From contig CBFICO010000011.1 in the NCBI GenBank assembly GCA_965661115.1, positions 1 through 38,497 of the forward strand: a stretch of 38,497 bases of DNA, given 5' to 3'. This DNA comes from UBA6770 sp965661115 (lineage in GTDB: Bacteria > Bacteroidota > Bacteroidia > Flavobacteriales_G > Salibacteraceae). The notes under the pieces were generated by a model. It had not been told where the DNA came from. It did not search any database and was given only the letters and a program-made list of their open reading frames with translations. A program made the position numbers and the translations under genes. Below, piece after piece: positions 1 to 8,210 of the stretch (position 1 is the stretch's first letter; each line of letters starts with the position of its first letter).

Positions 1-677
1 TAAACAACATGACCCACGAACTTAAAACACCAATTTCTACTATTTCTCTTGCTTGCGAGGCACTAAGCGATCCGGACATTAGCGCAACACCCAGCCTTAT
101 GAACCGATACATTGGAATTATTGGTCAAGAAAACAAGCGTTTAGGAGTACAAGTTGAAAACGTACTGAAAAGCGCCATTTGGGGAAGTAAGGCGTTTAAA
201 ATGAACTTAGAACCAACCCCAATGCATCAGATCATTGAAGATGCCGCTTCTAAGTTTCAAATGCAACTATCCGAAAAAAATGGAAATATCAACCTTGACT
301 TAAACGCCAAATCGGATTTCTTAATGGCCGATAAAGTTCACATTACCAATACTATATACAACCTAATTGATAATGCTATCAAATACACTCCAAAGGATCC
401 AGATATTCACATTAAAACCAAAAATGAAAAGGACAATCTTATCATTTCAGTTTGTGATAATGGGATTGGAATTAGTAAGGAAAACCTGAATAAAATATTT
501 GATAAACTATACCGAGTCCCAACGGGTAATTTGCATGACGCTAAAGGATTTGGACTTGGGTTAAACTATGTGAAAACAGTGGTTGAAAGGCACCGTGGGA
601 CGGTAAAAGTGAACAGCAAATTAAACAAAGGAAGTACCTTTACCGTCACATTGCCGATGAACATCATTGAAGATTAA
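1..677 (+). CDS. Sensor histidine kinase, C-terminal part (5' end outside window)
   Basis: This is the catalytic half of a membrane sensor kinase that phosphorylates the response regulator encoded next to it. The reading frame is already open at the left edge (two Asn codons precede the first Met), so the sensor domain lies outside the window. Seen: the H-box MTHELKTP, with the phospho-accepting His three residues into the visible frame from its first Met; an N-box NLIDNAIKYTP around residues 118-128; a G1 box DNGIGIS near 150; and a G2 box GFGLGL near 180. This is the HisKA plus HATPase_c order of class I kinases. The stop is followed after five bases by the regulator gene, so the two are co-transcribed. 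Sequence style and gene order resemble the RprX/RprY pair of Bacteroides (family knowledge); the stimulus cannot be inferred. Confidence 0.95.
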   Translation, partial: NNMTHELKTPISTISLACEALSDPDISATPSLMNRYIGIIGQENKRLGVQVENVLKSAIWGSKAFKMNLEPTPMHQIIEDAASKFQMQLSEKNGNINLDLNAKSDFLMADKVHITNTIYNLIDNAIKYTPKDPDIHIKTKNEKDNLIISVCDNGIGISKENLNKIFDKLYRVPTGNLHDAKGFGLGLNYVKTVVERHRGTVKVNSKLNKGSTFTVTLPMNIIED

Positions 678-682
678 AAACT

Positions 683-1381
683 ATGGAAAACGAAGAAATA
701 AAATTACTAGTAGCAGAAGATGATCACAACCTTGGTGATTTATTATCTGAATACCTTGCAGCAAAAGGTTTTTCTGCTGACCTAAGACGTAACGGTAAAG
801 AGGCTTTAGAGGCTTTTAGAACAAGCCATTATGACCTATGCATTTTTGATGTAATGATGCCAGAGAAAGACGGTTTTGCATTAGCAAAAGATGTGCTTAA
901 AATAAATCCAGAAGTTCCAATTATTTTCTTGACAGCTAAGTCAATGAAAGAAGATAAAGTAGAGGGATTTAACCTTGGAGCTGACGACTACCTTACTAAA
1001 CCGTTTAGCATGGAAGAATTGCTTTTGAGAATTAAAGCTATTCTTAAACGAACTAAAAAAGAACGCGATCACCAGAAACAAGAGGAGTTTGAAATTGGGA
1101 AATTCAATTTTAACTCAAAATTGCAAGAGTTGGTGATTAATGGTGAAAAACAAAAGCTCACTTCTAAAGAAAACGACTTGCTTAAGTTGTTAGCCCTTAA
1201 CCTAAACGAGGTGACCGACAGAAGTTATGCGTTGAACAGAATTTGGGGAGATGATTCTTACTTTAACTCAAGAAGTATGGATGTATACATTACCAAACTG
1301 AGAAAATACTTGAAAGCAGACGACAACCTTGAGATTGTAAACGTACACGGAAAAGGATTTAAGCTACTTACCAAAGATTAA
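683..1381 (+). CDS. OmpR/PhoB-family response regulator (RprY-like)
   Basis: A DNA-binding response regulator of 232 residues, the normal length for the family. The N-terminal receiver has the expected acidic pair D13/D14, phospho-acceptor D56 in IFDVMMP, T84 and K106 in the LTKPF loop. The C-terminal third (about 130-232) is a winged helix ending in the typical VNVHGKGFKLL hairpin. It presumably receives phosphate from the kinase just upstream, five bases away, and acts as a transcription factor. Target genes are not deducible. The last codons and the stop lie inside a strong inverted repeat, which is annotated separately. Confidence 0.95.
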   Translation: MENEEIKLLVAEDDHNLGDLLSEYLAAKGFSADLRRNGKEALEAFRTSHYDLCIFDVMMPEKDGFALAKDVLKINPEVPIIFLTAKSMKEDKVEGFNLGADDYLTKPFSMEELLLRIKAILKRTKKERDHQKQEEFEIGKFNFNSKLQELVINGEKQKLTSKENDLLKLLALNLNEVTDRSYALNRIWGDDSYFNSRSMDVYITKLRKYLKADDNLEIVNVHGKGFKLLTKD

Positions 1382-1414
1382 TTTGGTAAGTAGTTCCCTT
1401 TTGGGAGTTTTTTT
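1362..1414 (+). terminator. Two-hairpin terminator overlapping the regulator stop codon
   Basis: A perfect 12-bp inverted repeat (arms 1364-1375 and 1382-1393, extendable by a G-T and an A-T pair) has the regulator's stop codon in its 6-base loop. It is followed directly by a small TCCC-TTTT-GGGA hairpin (1395-1406) and seven T residues (1408-1414). The second hairpin plus T-run looks like an intrinsic terminator for the two-component operon. The neighbouring minus-strand gene ends at the T-run, but on that strand no clear U-tract follows the large stem. Confidence 0.7.
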
Positions 1415-1910
1415 ACTCGAATGAAATAAGGACTTGGTTTTTCTCAACCGCTTGTCCTTTTTTTATGTCCACACTTTTCACGACACCTTCGGCACTGGCT
1501 TTAATGTTATTTTCCATTTTCATGGCCTCCAACACTAGCAAAGCGTCACCTTTTTTAACTTCAGACCCAGCCTCTACCAAAATATCTAACACCAAACCTG
1601 GCATTGGTGCTTTTAAATCATCGGCCTTTGCTTCCATCATGCTTGACATACCCAACTGATTCAACAATTCATCAAATTTTGATTTTGCTTGAACCTCGTA
1701 TTTATGTCCGTTAATGCTAATGGAATAGGTTTTAGACTCTGGGTTCTTATCAACGATATACACATCGTAGCCAACGCCATCTCTAATTACATGAAAAGAA
1801 TTTTCAGACTCTGAAATCACATCCAGATTCACCGTTTCACCGTTTAAGTTTAAGTTTCCTTCTGTATCAATCTCTACATCGTATGCGTTGTCTTTTCCTA
1901 AAACCTTCAT
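1413..1910 (-). CDS. Biotin carboxyl carrier protein subunit of an acyl-CoA/pyruvate-type carboxylase
   Basis: A 165-residue biotin carrier. The C-terminal biotinyl domain (about 98-165) carries the canonical EAMKME site, with biotin predicted on K131, and begins with APMPGLV as in the carrier domains of propionyl/acetyl-CoA carboxylases and oxaloacetate decarboxylases. The N-terminal 90 residues look like the beta-rich preceding domain often seen in Bacteroidota annotations of 'acetyl-CoA carboxylase biotin carboxyl carrier protein subunit'. No biotin carboxylase or carboxyltransferase gene is adjacent, so the enzyme it serves is not shown here. It is transcribed divergently from the aminopeptidase gene, with its own -7 element 20 bases upstream. 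It could belong to propionyl-CoA or acetyl-CoA carboxylase. Confidence 0.9.
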   Translation of the reverse strand: MKVLGKDNAYDVEIDTEGNLNLNGETVNLDVISESENSFHVIRDGVGYDVYIVDKNPESKTYSISINGHKYEVQAKSKFDELLNQLGMSSMMEAKADDLKAPMPGLVLDILVEAGSEVKKGDALLVLEAMKMENNIKASAEGVVKSVDIKKGQAVEKNQVLISFE

Positions 1911-1929
1911 CTGCCTAAATTTTGAGCTT

Positions 1930-1937
1930 CAAAAATA
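1930..1937 (-). promoter_or_regulatory. -7 promoter element TATTTTTG for the biotin carrier gene
   Basis: An exact match to the Bacteroidota consensus TAnnTTTG on the minus strand. It ends 19 bases before the ATG, giving a predicted leader of about 13 bases. A TTG on the same strand at 1960-1962 is a possible but slightly far -33 element. Confidence 0.5.
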
Positions 1938-2018
1938 GGTCTTAAAATAAAAAGGTAATCAACTAAATGCTGTTGTTAAGCCATCAAGAATTGGCAGCTA
2001 TCAAAAAGGTTAGATTTC

Positions 2019-2026
2019 TACATTTG
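2019..2026 (+). promoter_or_regulatory. -7 promoter element TACATTTG abutting the aminopeptidase start
   Basis: An exact TAnnTTTG match ending only three bases before the ATG at 2030. Transcription would begin at or next to the start codon, so the mRNA is probably leaderless. This also argues that the in-frame ATG at 1967 is not used, because it would lie upstream of the promoter. Confidence 0.5.
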
Positions 2027-2029
2027 CTT

Positions 2030-4657
2030 ATGCGCAATATCTTAATTCTAATTAGTGCTCTATTCTTTATCGGCTGCAGTAGCTCAAAAGAAACTTCAAG
2101 TACTGAAAAATCTGACCCTCAAGCATCAAAACCTATACAACCAAAACCTCCATCACAACAACCCTATTATAAGGCCACTACTCCATTAATTTGGGATTTA
2201 ATTCACACCGAGTTAGATATAGCTTTTGATTTTAAAAAACAACATGTAATTGGAGAAGCAAAACTAACCGTAAGCCCACATTTTTACCCGCAAAACAGTA
2301 TTTTTATAGATGCTAAAGCATTTGAAATTAAAGACCTTGGACTTACAGACAACGACTCAATAAAACTCAATTATTCATACAATGATTTAGTGTTAGCCAT
2401 AAACTTGGATAAGAGTTACTCTAAAAACGACACGCTTCAAATCACCATTAATTACCTAGCAAAACCAAACGAAGTAAAAGAGGTTAGCGGCTCGGCAATA
2501 AGAGGAGGGCAAGGACTGTATTTTATCAATCCTTTAAATAATACTCTTGGTAAACCTTTGCAAGTTTGGACGCAAGGTGAAACCGATTATTCATCTTGCT
2601 GGTTCCCAACCTTAGATGAGCCCAATCAAAAAACTACTCAAGAAATAGCCATTACAGTTCCTGATACACTCAAAACCTTGAGCAACGGAGTATTGGAATT
2701 TTCTACAGAAAACGGTAATGGTACTAGAACAGATATTTGGTTGCAGAACAAAGCACATTCGCCCTATTTATTTATGTTGGCCATTGGCAATTTCTCAATT
2801 TATGAAGATGACTGGAGAGACTTAGATGTAGATTATTACACAGAGTCAAAATACGTCAAAGATGCGCCTCACATTTTTAAAGCTACACCAAAAATGATGG
2901 AGTTCTACTCAACTGTTTTAGGGGTAGATTATCCTTGGGATAAATACGCGCAAGTGGTGGTTCGTGATTTTGTTTCAGGAGCAATGGAAAACACTTCTGC
3001 CACCATTCACGGCGAATTTGTTCAACGACACAAGCGTGAGCTTATTGACTATCCTCAAGAGGGAATTATTGCCCATGAGTTGTTTCACCAATGGTTTGGC
3101 GATTTGGTGAGCTGCGAGAGTTGGGCCAATCTTGCCCTTAATGAGGCATTTGCTACTTATGGAGAATACTTATGGGTTGAACACAGTAAATCGGCTTTTG
3201 ATGCTCAACAAAACCTCCTAAACAAAATGAACAGCTACTTTAGAGAAGCACAGGTAAAGCAAGTTGATTTTGTGCGTTTTGATTACAACAAAAAGCTGGA
3301 TATGTTTGATGGCCATACATACTCAAAAGGTGCCTGTATTTTACATCAGCTTAGAACTGCTATTGGCGATGAGGCGTTTTTTGAAGGATTAAAACGCTAC
3401 TTAAATCTTTACGCACACAAATCTGCTGAAATGCACCAATTGCGCATAATTATGGAAGAAGTAACGGGCACCGATTTAAACTGGTTTTTTAATCAATGGG
3501 CTTTTGATAATGGTCATCCAGTTTTAGAAATCTCCTATCATTTCGACACATTGAAGCAACAAAACTTTATGGTGGTAAAACAACAACAAGATTTGAATGA
3601 GTTTCCGTTGTATCAAATTCCGTTGCAGGTTAGAGGCTATTCAAACGGCAAATCACTCCTTGACTCAGTATGGATTAAAAATGAGGTTGATACTTTTTAT
3701 CTGAAGGGAGGCTCAGCAAACGATTGGACGGATTACGATGCTCAACACTACTTACTAGCCGAAGTTTCTGAGCCAAATCGCTCCGCTGAATCTTGGTATT
3801 TGCAGTTTAAAGCTAACCTCGATTTTGAGGGAACGGCGAAAGCCTTGATTAAACTCCAAAGGGACTTTCCCAAAACCGAACAATGCAAATTGGCCGTTGA
3901 AGAAGGGTTAAATCACCAATACCATAGTATCAGAAATATTGCCTTAAAAGGGCTGTACAACAATTCAGAATTTGCTGAAACAACTAGAATAAAACAGTTT
4001 GAAAAAAGTGCCTACAACGACCCTAACTCAAAAGTTAGAAGCACCGCTTATCGCCTATTGCGTTATTTAATAACTACCCAAGAAGAGGTTGCATTGTATT
4101 ACCTTAATGCAAACAAAGATTCGTCTTATGTTGTAATTCAAACGGCAATTCAAGCTGGAATAGATAAACAAGATACCGCCAAAGTACTGGCTTTGTGTGC
4201 GGCACAAGAAATCGAAGACAATGGGGAGCTAAAGGTTGTGATAGCCAAAGCTTATTCAAAGTTTGGCAATGAAAGTCATTACCAGTTCTTTCAAAAAAAT
4301 TTAAATGTCATTGGAGCATACAAAAAAGCTGGGTTTTTGCACTCTTTCTCTGATTATTTAATTGAATTAAACAACACCCAACTATTAGTTCAAGGCTACG
4401 CCACTTTTAGAGAAACATTACTAAAATCAAACTCAAATTGGATTAAATCCTCAGCCGCGAATAGTCTAATTGATTTTTACAACTCGGCTAAAAACCAACT
4501 TTCAGTAGCAAGCGAAACCATTACGGAAGGAGATGCTACTTCAAATGAAAAGGTAGAGGAACTTCAAATTAGATTTGATGCAATTGAAACAAACATCAAA
4601 ACCATTTTAGATACCGAGAAAAATGAAATGGTACTTAAGCGATTGAGTAAGCGTTAA
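2030..4657 (+). CDS. M1-family zinc aminopeptidase, lipoprotein
   Basis: A large aminopeptidase that removes N-terminal residues from peptides, probably anchored in the envelope. The start at 2030 is chosen over an in-frame ATG 63 bases upstream because it begins a lipoprotein signal (MRNILILISALFFIGC, lipobox IGC) and sits directly after a -7 element. Zinc and catalytic motifs are intact: GAMEN at 317-321, HELFH at 349-353, and the third zinc ligand E372 in NEAFA, exactly 18 residues after the second His. The M1 N-terminal beta domain and thermolysin-like domain are followed by an alpha-helical C-terminal part of about 300 residues with HEAT-like repeats. A short Ser/Lys/Pro-rich tether follows the lipid-modified Cys. 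At 875 residues it has normal length. It converges with the next gene, their stop codons overlapping. Confidence 0.95.
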   Translation: MRNILILISALFFIGCSSSKETSSTEKSDPQASKPIQPKPPSQQPYYKATTPLIWDLIHTELDIAFDFKKQHVIGEAKLTVSPHFYPQNSIFIDAKAFEIKDLGLTDNDSIKLNYSYNDLVLAINLDKSYSKNDTLQITINYLAKPNEVKEVSGSAIRGGQGLYFINPLNNTLGKPLQVWTQGETDYSSCWFPTLDEPNQKTTQEIAITVPDTLKTLSNGVLEFSTENGNGTRTDIWLQNKAHSPYLFMLAIGNFSIYEDDWRDLDVDYYTESKYVKDAPHIFKATPKMMEFYSTVLGVDYPWDKYAQVVVRDFVSGAMENTSATIHGEFVQRHKRELIDYPQEGIIAHELFHQWFGDLVSCESWANLALNEAFATYGEYLWVEHSKSAFDAQQNLLNKMNSYFREAQVKQVDFVRFDYNKKLDMFDGHTYSKGACILHQLRTAIGDEAFFEGLKRYLNLYAHKSAEMHQLRIIMEEVTGTDLNWFFNQWAFDNGHPVLEISYHFDTLKQQNFMVVKQQQDLNEFPLYQIPLQVRGYSNGKSLLDSVWIKNEVDTFYLKGGSANDWTDYDAQHYLLAEVSEPNRSAESWYLQFKANLDFEGTAKALIKLQRDFPKTEQCKLAVEEGLNHQYHSIRNIALKGLYNNSEFAETTRIKQFEKSAYNDPNSKVRSTAYRLLRYLITTQEEVALYYLNANKDSSYVVIQTAIQAGIDKQDTAKVLALCAAQEIEDNGELKVVIAKAYSKFGNESHYQFFQKNLNVIGAYKKAGFLHSFSDYLIELNNTQLLVQGYATFRETLLKSNSNWIKSSAANSLIDFYNSAKNQLSVASETITEGDATSNEKVEELQIRFDAIETNIKTILDTEKNEMVLKRLSKR

Positions 4658-5070
4658 TCCAGGTCGAAGTCTGGCGCTTTTTTAAAGCCTTTCTTCTTGG
4701 GCTTTAGGTGATCCAAGAAAATCACATTGTAAAGGTTGTCGCGCTTATCAATTATTATTTGAGATATTCCATCTTTAATCTCAACTGGCTTGTAGTTTTT
4801 AAAGCGAGGGCCAATGTTTTCGTAACTATCGTCTTCTAAGGCAATATAAAAATTGTCCAGAACTACTTTACCTGATTTTACAGAAACCATACCCAAAAAA
4901 CAATTGGTTTCGTTTCCTTCCCTAATAGCAACAATTACTCCTTCATAGGTGCTATCTGTAACTTCTTCGGCTCCTCTATCTGTAAAAGCCTTACGATACT
5001 TGGTGTAACAATCTTGGCCAAAAACCGAACTAGAAACAAAAAAGAAAAGTAGTAGAGTAAAATATCGCAT
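4654..5070 (-). CDS. Small secreted protein of unknown function
   Basis: 138 residues with a clear signal peptide (MRYFTLLLFFFVSSSVFGQ, cleavage expected before or after the Gln). The mature part has a short Cys-containing stretch at its start, an alternating beta-like pattern (YEGVIVAIREG, KVVLDNFYIAL, ISQIIIDKRDN) and a basic C-terminus (LKPKKKGFKKAP). I do not recognise a named family. The terminal TAA overlaps the stop of the convergent aminopeptidase gene by three bases. Upstream, CACATTTG lies two bases before the ATG and recurs a little further out, a near match to the -7 consensus. Confidence 0.75.
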   Translation of the reverse strand: MRYFTLLLFFFVSSSVFGQDCYTKYRKAFTDRGAEEVTDSTYEGVIVAIREGNETNCFLGMVSVKSGKVVLDNFYIALEDDSYENIGPRFKNYKPVEIKDGISQIIIDKRDNLYNVIFLDHLKPKKKGFKKAPDFDLD

Positions 5071-5211
5071 AACAAATGTGTTTTGTGCAAATGTGTTGGT
5101 TTAAAACCTTTGAAGATAAATGCCGTTTAAGGACTTATTCAATTCTATTTGTTGAACAGTTTTTTGCTACTCCATTTTAATCAATCGCTCCTTCTAACTC
5201 ATTGGAATAAC

Positions 5212-5219
5212 TAAATTTG
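5212..5219 (+). promoter_or_regulatory. -7 promoter element TAAATTTG
   Basis: An exact TAnnTTTG match ending 19 bases before the start of the SPOR-like gene. No convincing -33 TTG at the usual distance was seen. Confidence 0.4.
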
Positions 5220-5238
5220 GTTTAATCAAAAGAAAAAT

Positions 5239-6780
5239 ATGAAAGCATTTTTACTCGCATTGTGTTTATCGGTAGTTGCAATTCAAATTAAGGCTGATGA
5301 CGTCTGTGACATGTTTCAAGCCGAGCTAAGCATCGTTCAAGATCAGATGAAAAGTGTGGAAGAAGACTTAGCAACCTGTAGGAAATTAGCTGCAACCGCT
5401 GCCGACGAAAAAAATAAAACCACTGACGAAAAAATGCTTCGTTTAATAAAGTCTGTAAACAAACAAGCAGATTTAATGAGCCATTCCATAACCCAAATTA
5501 GCCTTAGAAAAGAATGCGCATGCGAAGGGTTTGATTTCAATCTAGTAAATCAAAAAATAGTTGAAATAAAGTACCTAATCAAAAAGGTACAAAGTGTTGA
5601 TTTGGCCAAACAGAAAGCCGATCAATACGCAGCTTTTAAAACAAAAACCGAAAAACTTTGGACAGTTCTTACGGAATTTACAAAGTACATTTACGACCCG
5701 TGTAAAACGCCAAAGCCCGCTGCACCAGAACCGGAAGAACCTGAAGAGGAACCAGTTGCAGAAAACACTGAAGAAATCAAAGAAGTAGCAACGGATACAA
5801 CTACAACAGAACCAGAGCCAATTGCCGAAGTTATTGAAGAACCTACGACACCAACCCCAGAGCCAATAACAGATACAACCTCAACTCCAGATCCTGTTGA
5901 AGAAGAAATATCTGAGGTTCCAGAAGAAGAGCCTACTCCTGAACCAGAACTCGAGCCTATTCCTGAACCAGTAGAAGAACCCATCGCAGAAATAATTCAA
6001 GATACAGTTCCCGAACCTGAGCCTACACCAGAACCTGAACCTGAAATTAAAACACCTCCTACCCCACCTGCATCTCCTATGGTTACCACTCCTACTCCAA
6101 AGCCAGAGCCCAAACCTACATCTGCTCCAAAACCGACCACACCTAAAATTACTCCTACCGAATCGGTGTATTTTGCTGTTCAGATTGCTGCAGGGGCAGA
6201 TGCTAATCCACCTAAAAGCATAGCTGGCTTAAACGAGGACTTTTACATTTATGAAGAAGGCGGCTTAAACAAGTTTAGAGTAGGTAGATATCAAGAATTA
6301 AACGAAGCAATCAATGCCAAAAATCGCATTTTCAAAAAAGGAGTTACCGATGCCTTTGTAGTTGCCTATGCGGACGGACAGCGTGTTGGAGTAAATGAAG
6401 CTAAAGCAAAATTAAGAGGCACGGCACCTGCTGCTGCATCAAGCCCAATAGTGGCTCAGTCGCGAAGCAAACCAAAGCCCGTTTCTAAAATTAAAAAACG
6501 CGCTACTGTGTATTTAGTGGTACAAGTTGGGGCAAGTGTTTCGGCAACCGACCCAATATACGAGTTGGCTAAGTACGAACATCAATTGCAAATGGAAATA
6601 AAGGCAATCCAAAGTTCACCTATCAGATATTATACTGGAGAAACAACGGACAAAAATGCTGCTGAACAAACCTTATCTCTAGTTAAATCTAAAGGTATAG
6701 AAAATGCATTTTTAATTGGTATTGCCGACGGTGAAAGGGTTGGTTATGCAGATGCCATTGAGTTTTTGGAAAACAAATAA
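5239..6780 (+). CDS. Secreted protein with helical head, Pro/Glu-rich linker and two SPOR-like modules
   Basis: A 513-residue exported protein in four parts. (1) A signal peptide, MKAFLLALCLSVVAIQIKA. (2) A helical, coiled-coil-like head (about 21-155) with five cysteines (C23, C47, C93, C95, C155). (3) A low-complexity linker of about 150 residues (156-306) dominated by Pro, Glu and Thr, with EPEP/PTPEPE-type repeats. (4) Two related modules (about 308-384 and 422-505), each opening with a strand (YFAVQIAAGA and YLVVQVGASV) and closing with an F(V/L)(V/I)(A/G)xADG(Q/E)RVG strand-turn. That layout and the VQIxAG opening resemble SPOR domains, which bind denuded peptidoglycan glycans. The assignment is by eye and the modules are divergent. 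The linker could span the periplasm. It is the only gene in its transcription unit. Confidence 0.75.
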   Translation: MKAFLLALCLSVVAIQIKADDVCDMFQAELSIVQDQMKSVEEDLATCRKLAATAADEKNKTTDEKMLRLIKSVNKQADLMSHSITQISLRKECACEGFDFNLVNQKIVEIKYLIKKVQSVDLAKQKADQYAAFKTKTEKLWTVLTEFTKYIYDPCKTPKPAAPEPEEPEEEPVAENTEEIKEVATDTTTTEPEPIAEVIEEPTTPTPEPITDTTSTPDPVEEEISEVPEEEPTPEPELEPIPEPVEEPIAEIIQDTVPEPEPTPEPEPEIKTPPTPPASPMVTTPTPKPEPKPTSAPKPTTPKITPTESVYFAVQIAAGADANPPKSIAGLNEDFYIYEEGGLNKFRVGRYQELNEAINAKNRIFKKGVTDAFVVAYADGQRVGVNEAKAKLRGTAPAAASSPIVAQSRSKPKPVSKIKKRATVYLVVQVGASVSATDPIYELAKYEHQLQMEIKAIQSSPIRYYTGETTDKNAAEQTLSLVKSKGIENAFLIGIADGERVGYADAIEFLENK

Positions 6781-6810
6781 GCAGGTTTTATACCAGCTAT
6801 TAAATTATGT

Positions 6811-6818
6811 TACATTTG
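6811..6818 (+). promoter_or_regulatory. -7 promoter element TACATTTG for the small lipoprotein gene
   Basis: An exact TAnnTTTG match. A start about 7 bases downstream would leave a leader of about 18 bases before the ATG at 6843. It lies between the in-frame ATG at 6807 and the real start, which argues against the longer reading frame. Confidence 0.5.
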
Positions 6819-6842
6819 AACCAACAAAAAATATCAATTATT

Positions 6843-7049
6843 ATGAAAAAATTTATGTTATTAGCTGCGGTTGGTTTATTCGCAGGAACCTTTACTTCGT
6901 GTAAAAAAGATTACACTTGTGAGTGTAGACTTAATGGTGAAACTGTAGTTGACAATTCACTGTTTATCCCAAAATCTAAAAAAGATGATGCCGAAGCAGT
7001 TTGCAAGGCTTACGCATTTGATGATGAAACTTGTACCTTAGCAGATTAA
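6843..7049 (+). CDS. Small cysteine-containing lipoprotein of unknown function
   Basis: 68 residues starting MKKFMLLAAVGLFAGTFTSC, a lipoprotein signal with a TSC lipobox followed by KKDYTCEC. Four further cysteines follow in the short mature part, and the chain ends acidic (DDETCTLAD). Small Cys-bearing lipoproteins opening with SCKKDYTC are common in Bacteroidota, but no function is known to me. An ATG 36 bases upstream would add a non-signal-like extension and is rejected. The gene has its own -7 element and a strong terminator, so it is a single-gene unit. Confidence 0.8.
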   Translation: MKKFMLLAAVGLFAGTFTSCKKDYTCECRLNGETVVDNSLFIPKSKKDDAEAVCKAYAFDDETCTLAD

Positions 7050-7068
7050 GGAATTTAAGTTATATTAT

Positions 7069-7097
7069 AAAGCCTCCAAATTGGAGGCTTTTTTTTT
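7069..7097 (+). terminator. Intrinsic terminator between convergent genes
   Basis: A 9-bp perfect stem (AAAGCCTCC, 7069-7077, with GGAGGCTTT, 7083-7091), a 5-base loop and a run of nine T residues (7089-7097). It ends the small lipoprotein transcript. The stem also lies immediately after the minus-strand gene ending at 7096, so it may act in both directions, although the minus-strand U-tract is weaker. Confidence 0.9.
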
Positions 7098-8181
7098 ATC
7101 CCTTTTTAAAGGTTATCAACTTCCGTTTTAGATAAACCCTTCTTATCCAACCTGGCAATACTATTATTCCAATAAACAGGTACGGGTAGTAAGTAAACAA
7201 GCGCCAAAGCAAGGCAATAATTCCGGCAAATCCGTCAACAATGTATAGTCCTAAAAACTCCCCAAACATGTATTCTGCCACGCCTGTTCCGCCTGGTGTT
7301 GGGCTGATAAGCATAATAACCCACATTACCAACTGGCGCGCATACACCATCATGTGCTCATTAAATGTTAAGGCGCCAAAGGCAAGTATTAAAAAGTTAA
7401 CCACCCAAAACCTAGCCGTCCAGCTAAACAAAGTCGCACCAAACGCATGCGCCCAAAAAGACCAAGGTTTTCCTCTTAGTTCCTTGCTAGTGGTAATTAT
7501 GTCATTTCCAGTTTGAATAGCATCCGCCCGCCAAAATTTTAAGAAGTTTAAAAAAGTAACTCTTACCAAAAACTTTTTGGTCGCTTGGGGAGCGAAAAAT
7601 ATAGCAGTAAGTATTAGTGTTGTTAGCAGAACAATAAACCCATAACCAACATAAAAAATCTGTTTGGCTCCCAAACTAACTCCAAACATTTCTTTCTGGA
7701 GGTTTGGCGGAAATAAATCGCTAGTACCAACAAATAACAACACCAATGGCACCATTAGAATATAAAACAGCTCATCTAAAAAAGCGGTTACCATTACCAC
7801 AGCAGTGCTTCGCCCAAGGCTTATCCCTTCTCGGTTAACTATAAAGAGTGCTATAGCAGACCCTCCTACAACGCTTGGGCTAATTGCCGAAGCAAACTCC
7901 CAAAGCATGATTACATCAAAGCTGTTGCGCCATTTTATTTCTTTATCGGTTAGTACGCGTATTCGGTACATATACCCTAAATCGCGCGTTGCCACCGTAA
8001 TCAACGCACAGAACAGCCAAAATGCGGTAGTCCAACCCCAAGAAATTTGACTAAACGCCTCTGCATCAAATTCATCCCAGAGCAACCAAACGGCTACCGC
8101 TAAGCCTATTACTACAGGAATAAAAATTCGCTGAGGACTTAATAATTGCCTTACTGGAGATATCTTTTTTGATTTAGCCAA
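7096..8181 (-). CDS. Flippase-like integral membrane protein (LPG synthase TM-domain family)
   Basis: A polytopic membrane protein of 361 residues with about eight hydrophobic segments. It carries the landmarks of the lysylphosphatidylglycerol synthase transmembrane family (UPF0104, AglD/YbhN-like): RDLGYMYRIRVLT after the second segment, SAISPSVVGGSA, and a late LISPTPGGTGVAEY loop. Only the membrane domain is present; the cytosolic lysyl-transferase domain of MprF is missing, so lipid lysinylation is not implied. Relatives are annotated as flippase-like or lipid-transfer proteins. The start appears to be TTG, since no ATG occurs in frame near the N-terminus and MAKSKKISP is a plausible beginning. 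It is divergent from the ArsC-like gene. Confidence 0.85.
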   Translation of the reverse strand: MAKSKKISPVRQLLSPQRIFIPVVIGLAVAVWLLWDEFDAEAFSQISWGWTTAFWLFCALITVATRDLGYMYRIRVLTDKEIKWRNSFDVIMLWEFASAISPSVVGGSAIALFIVNREGISLGRSTAVVMVTAFLDELFYILMVPLVLLFVGTSDLFPPNLQKEMFGVSLGAKQIFYVGYGFIVLLTTLILTAIFFAPQATKKFLVRVTFLNFLKFWRADAIQTGNDIITTSKELRGKPWSFWAHAFGATLFSWTARFWVVNFLILAFGALTFNEHMMVYARQLVMWVIMLISPTPGGTGVAEYMFGEFLGLYIVDGFAGIIALLWRLFTYYPYLFIGIIVLPGWIRRVYLKRKLITFKKG

Positions 8182-8197
8182 AATCGCTCGTGCGTTT

Positions 8198-8205
8198 TAC
8201 CTTTG
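8198..8205 (+). promoter_or_regulatory. -7 promoter element TACCTTTG abutting the ArsC-like start
   Basis: An exact TAnnTTTG match ending five bases before the ATG at 8211. It predicts a leaderless or nearly leaderless transcript and supports this start over the in-frame codon at 8190. Confidence 0.55.
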
Positions 8206-8210
8206 AGGTT

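Noticed and set aside
1967..2029. Upstream ATG extending the aminopeptidase by 21 residues
   Set aside because: It would place a -7 element inside the coding region and bury a clean lipoprotein signal peptide.
5691..5984. Gly/Ser-rich open frame on the minus strand
   Set aside because: It is the mirror image of the Pro/Glu-coding linker of the SPOR-like gene; low complexity and no start context.
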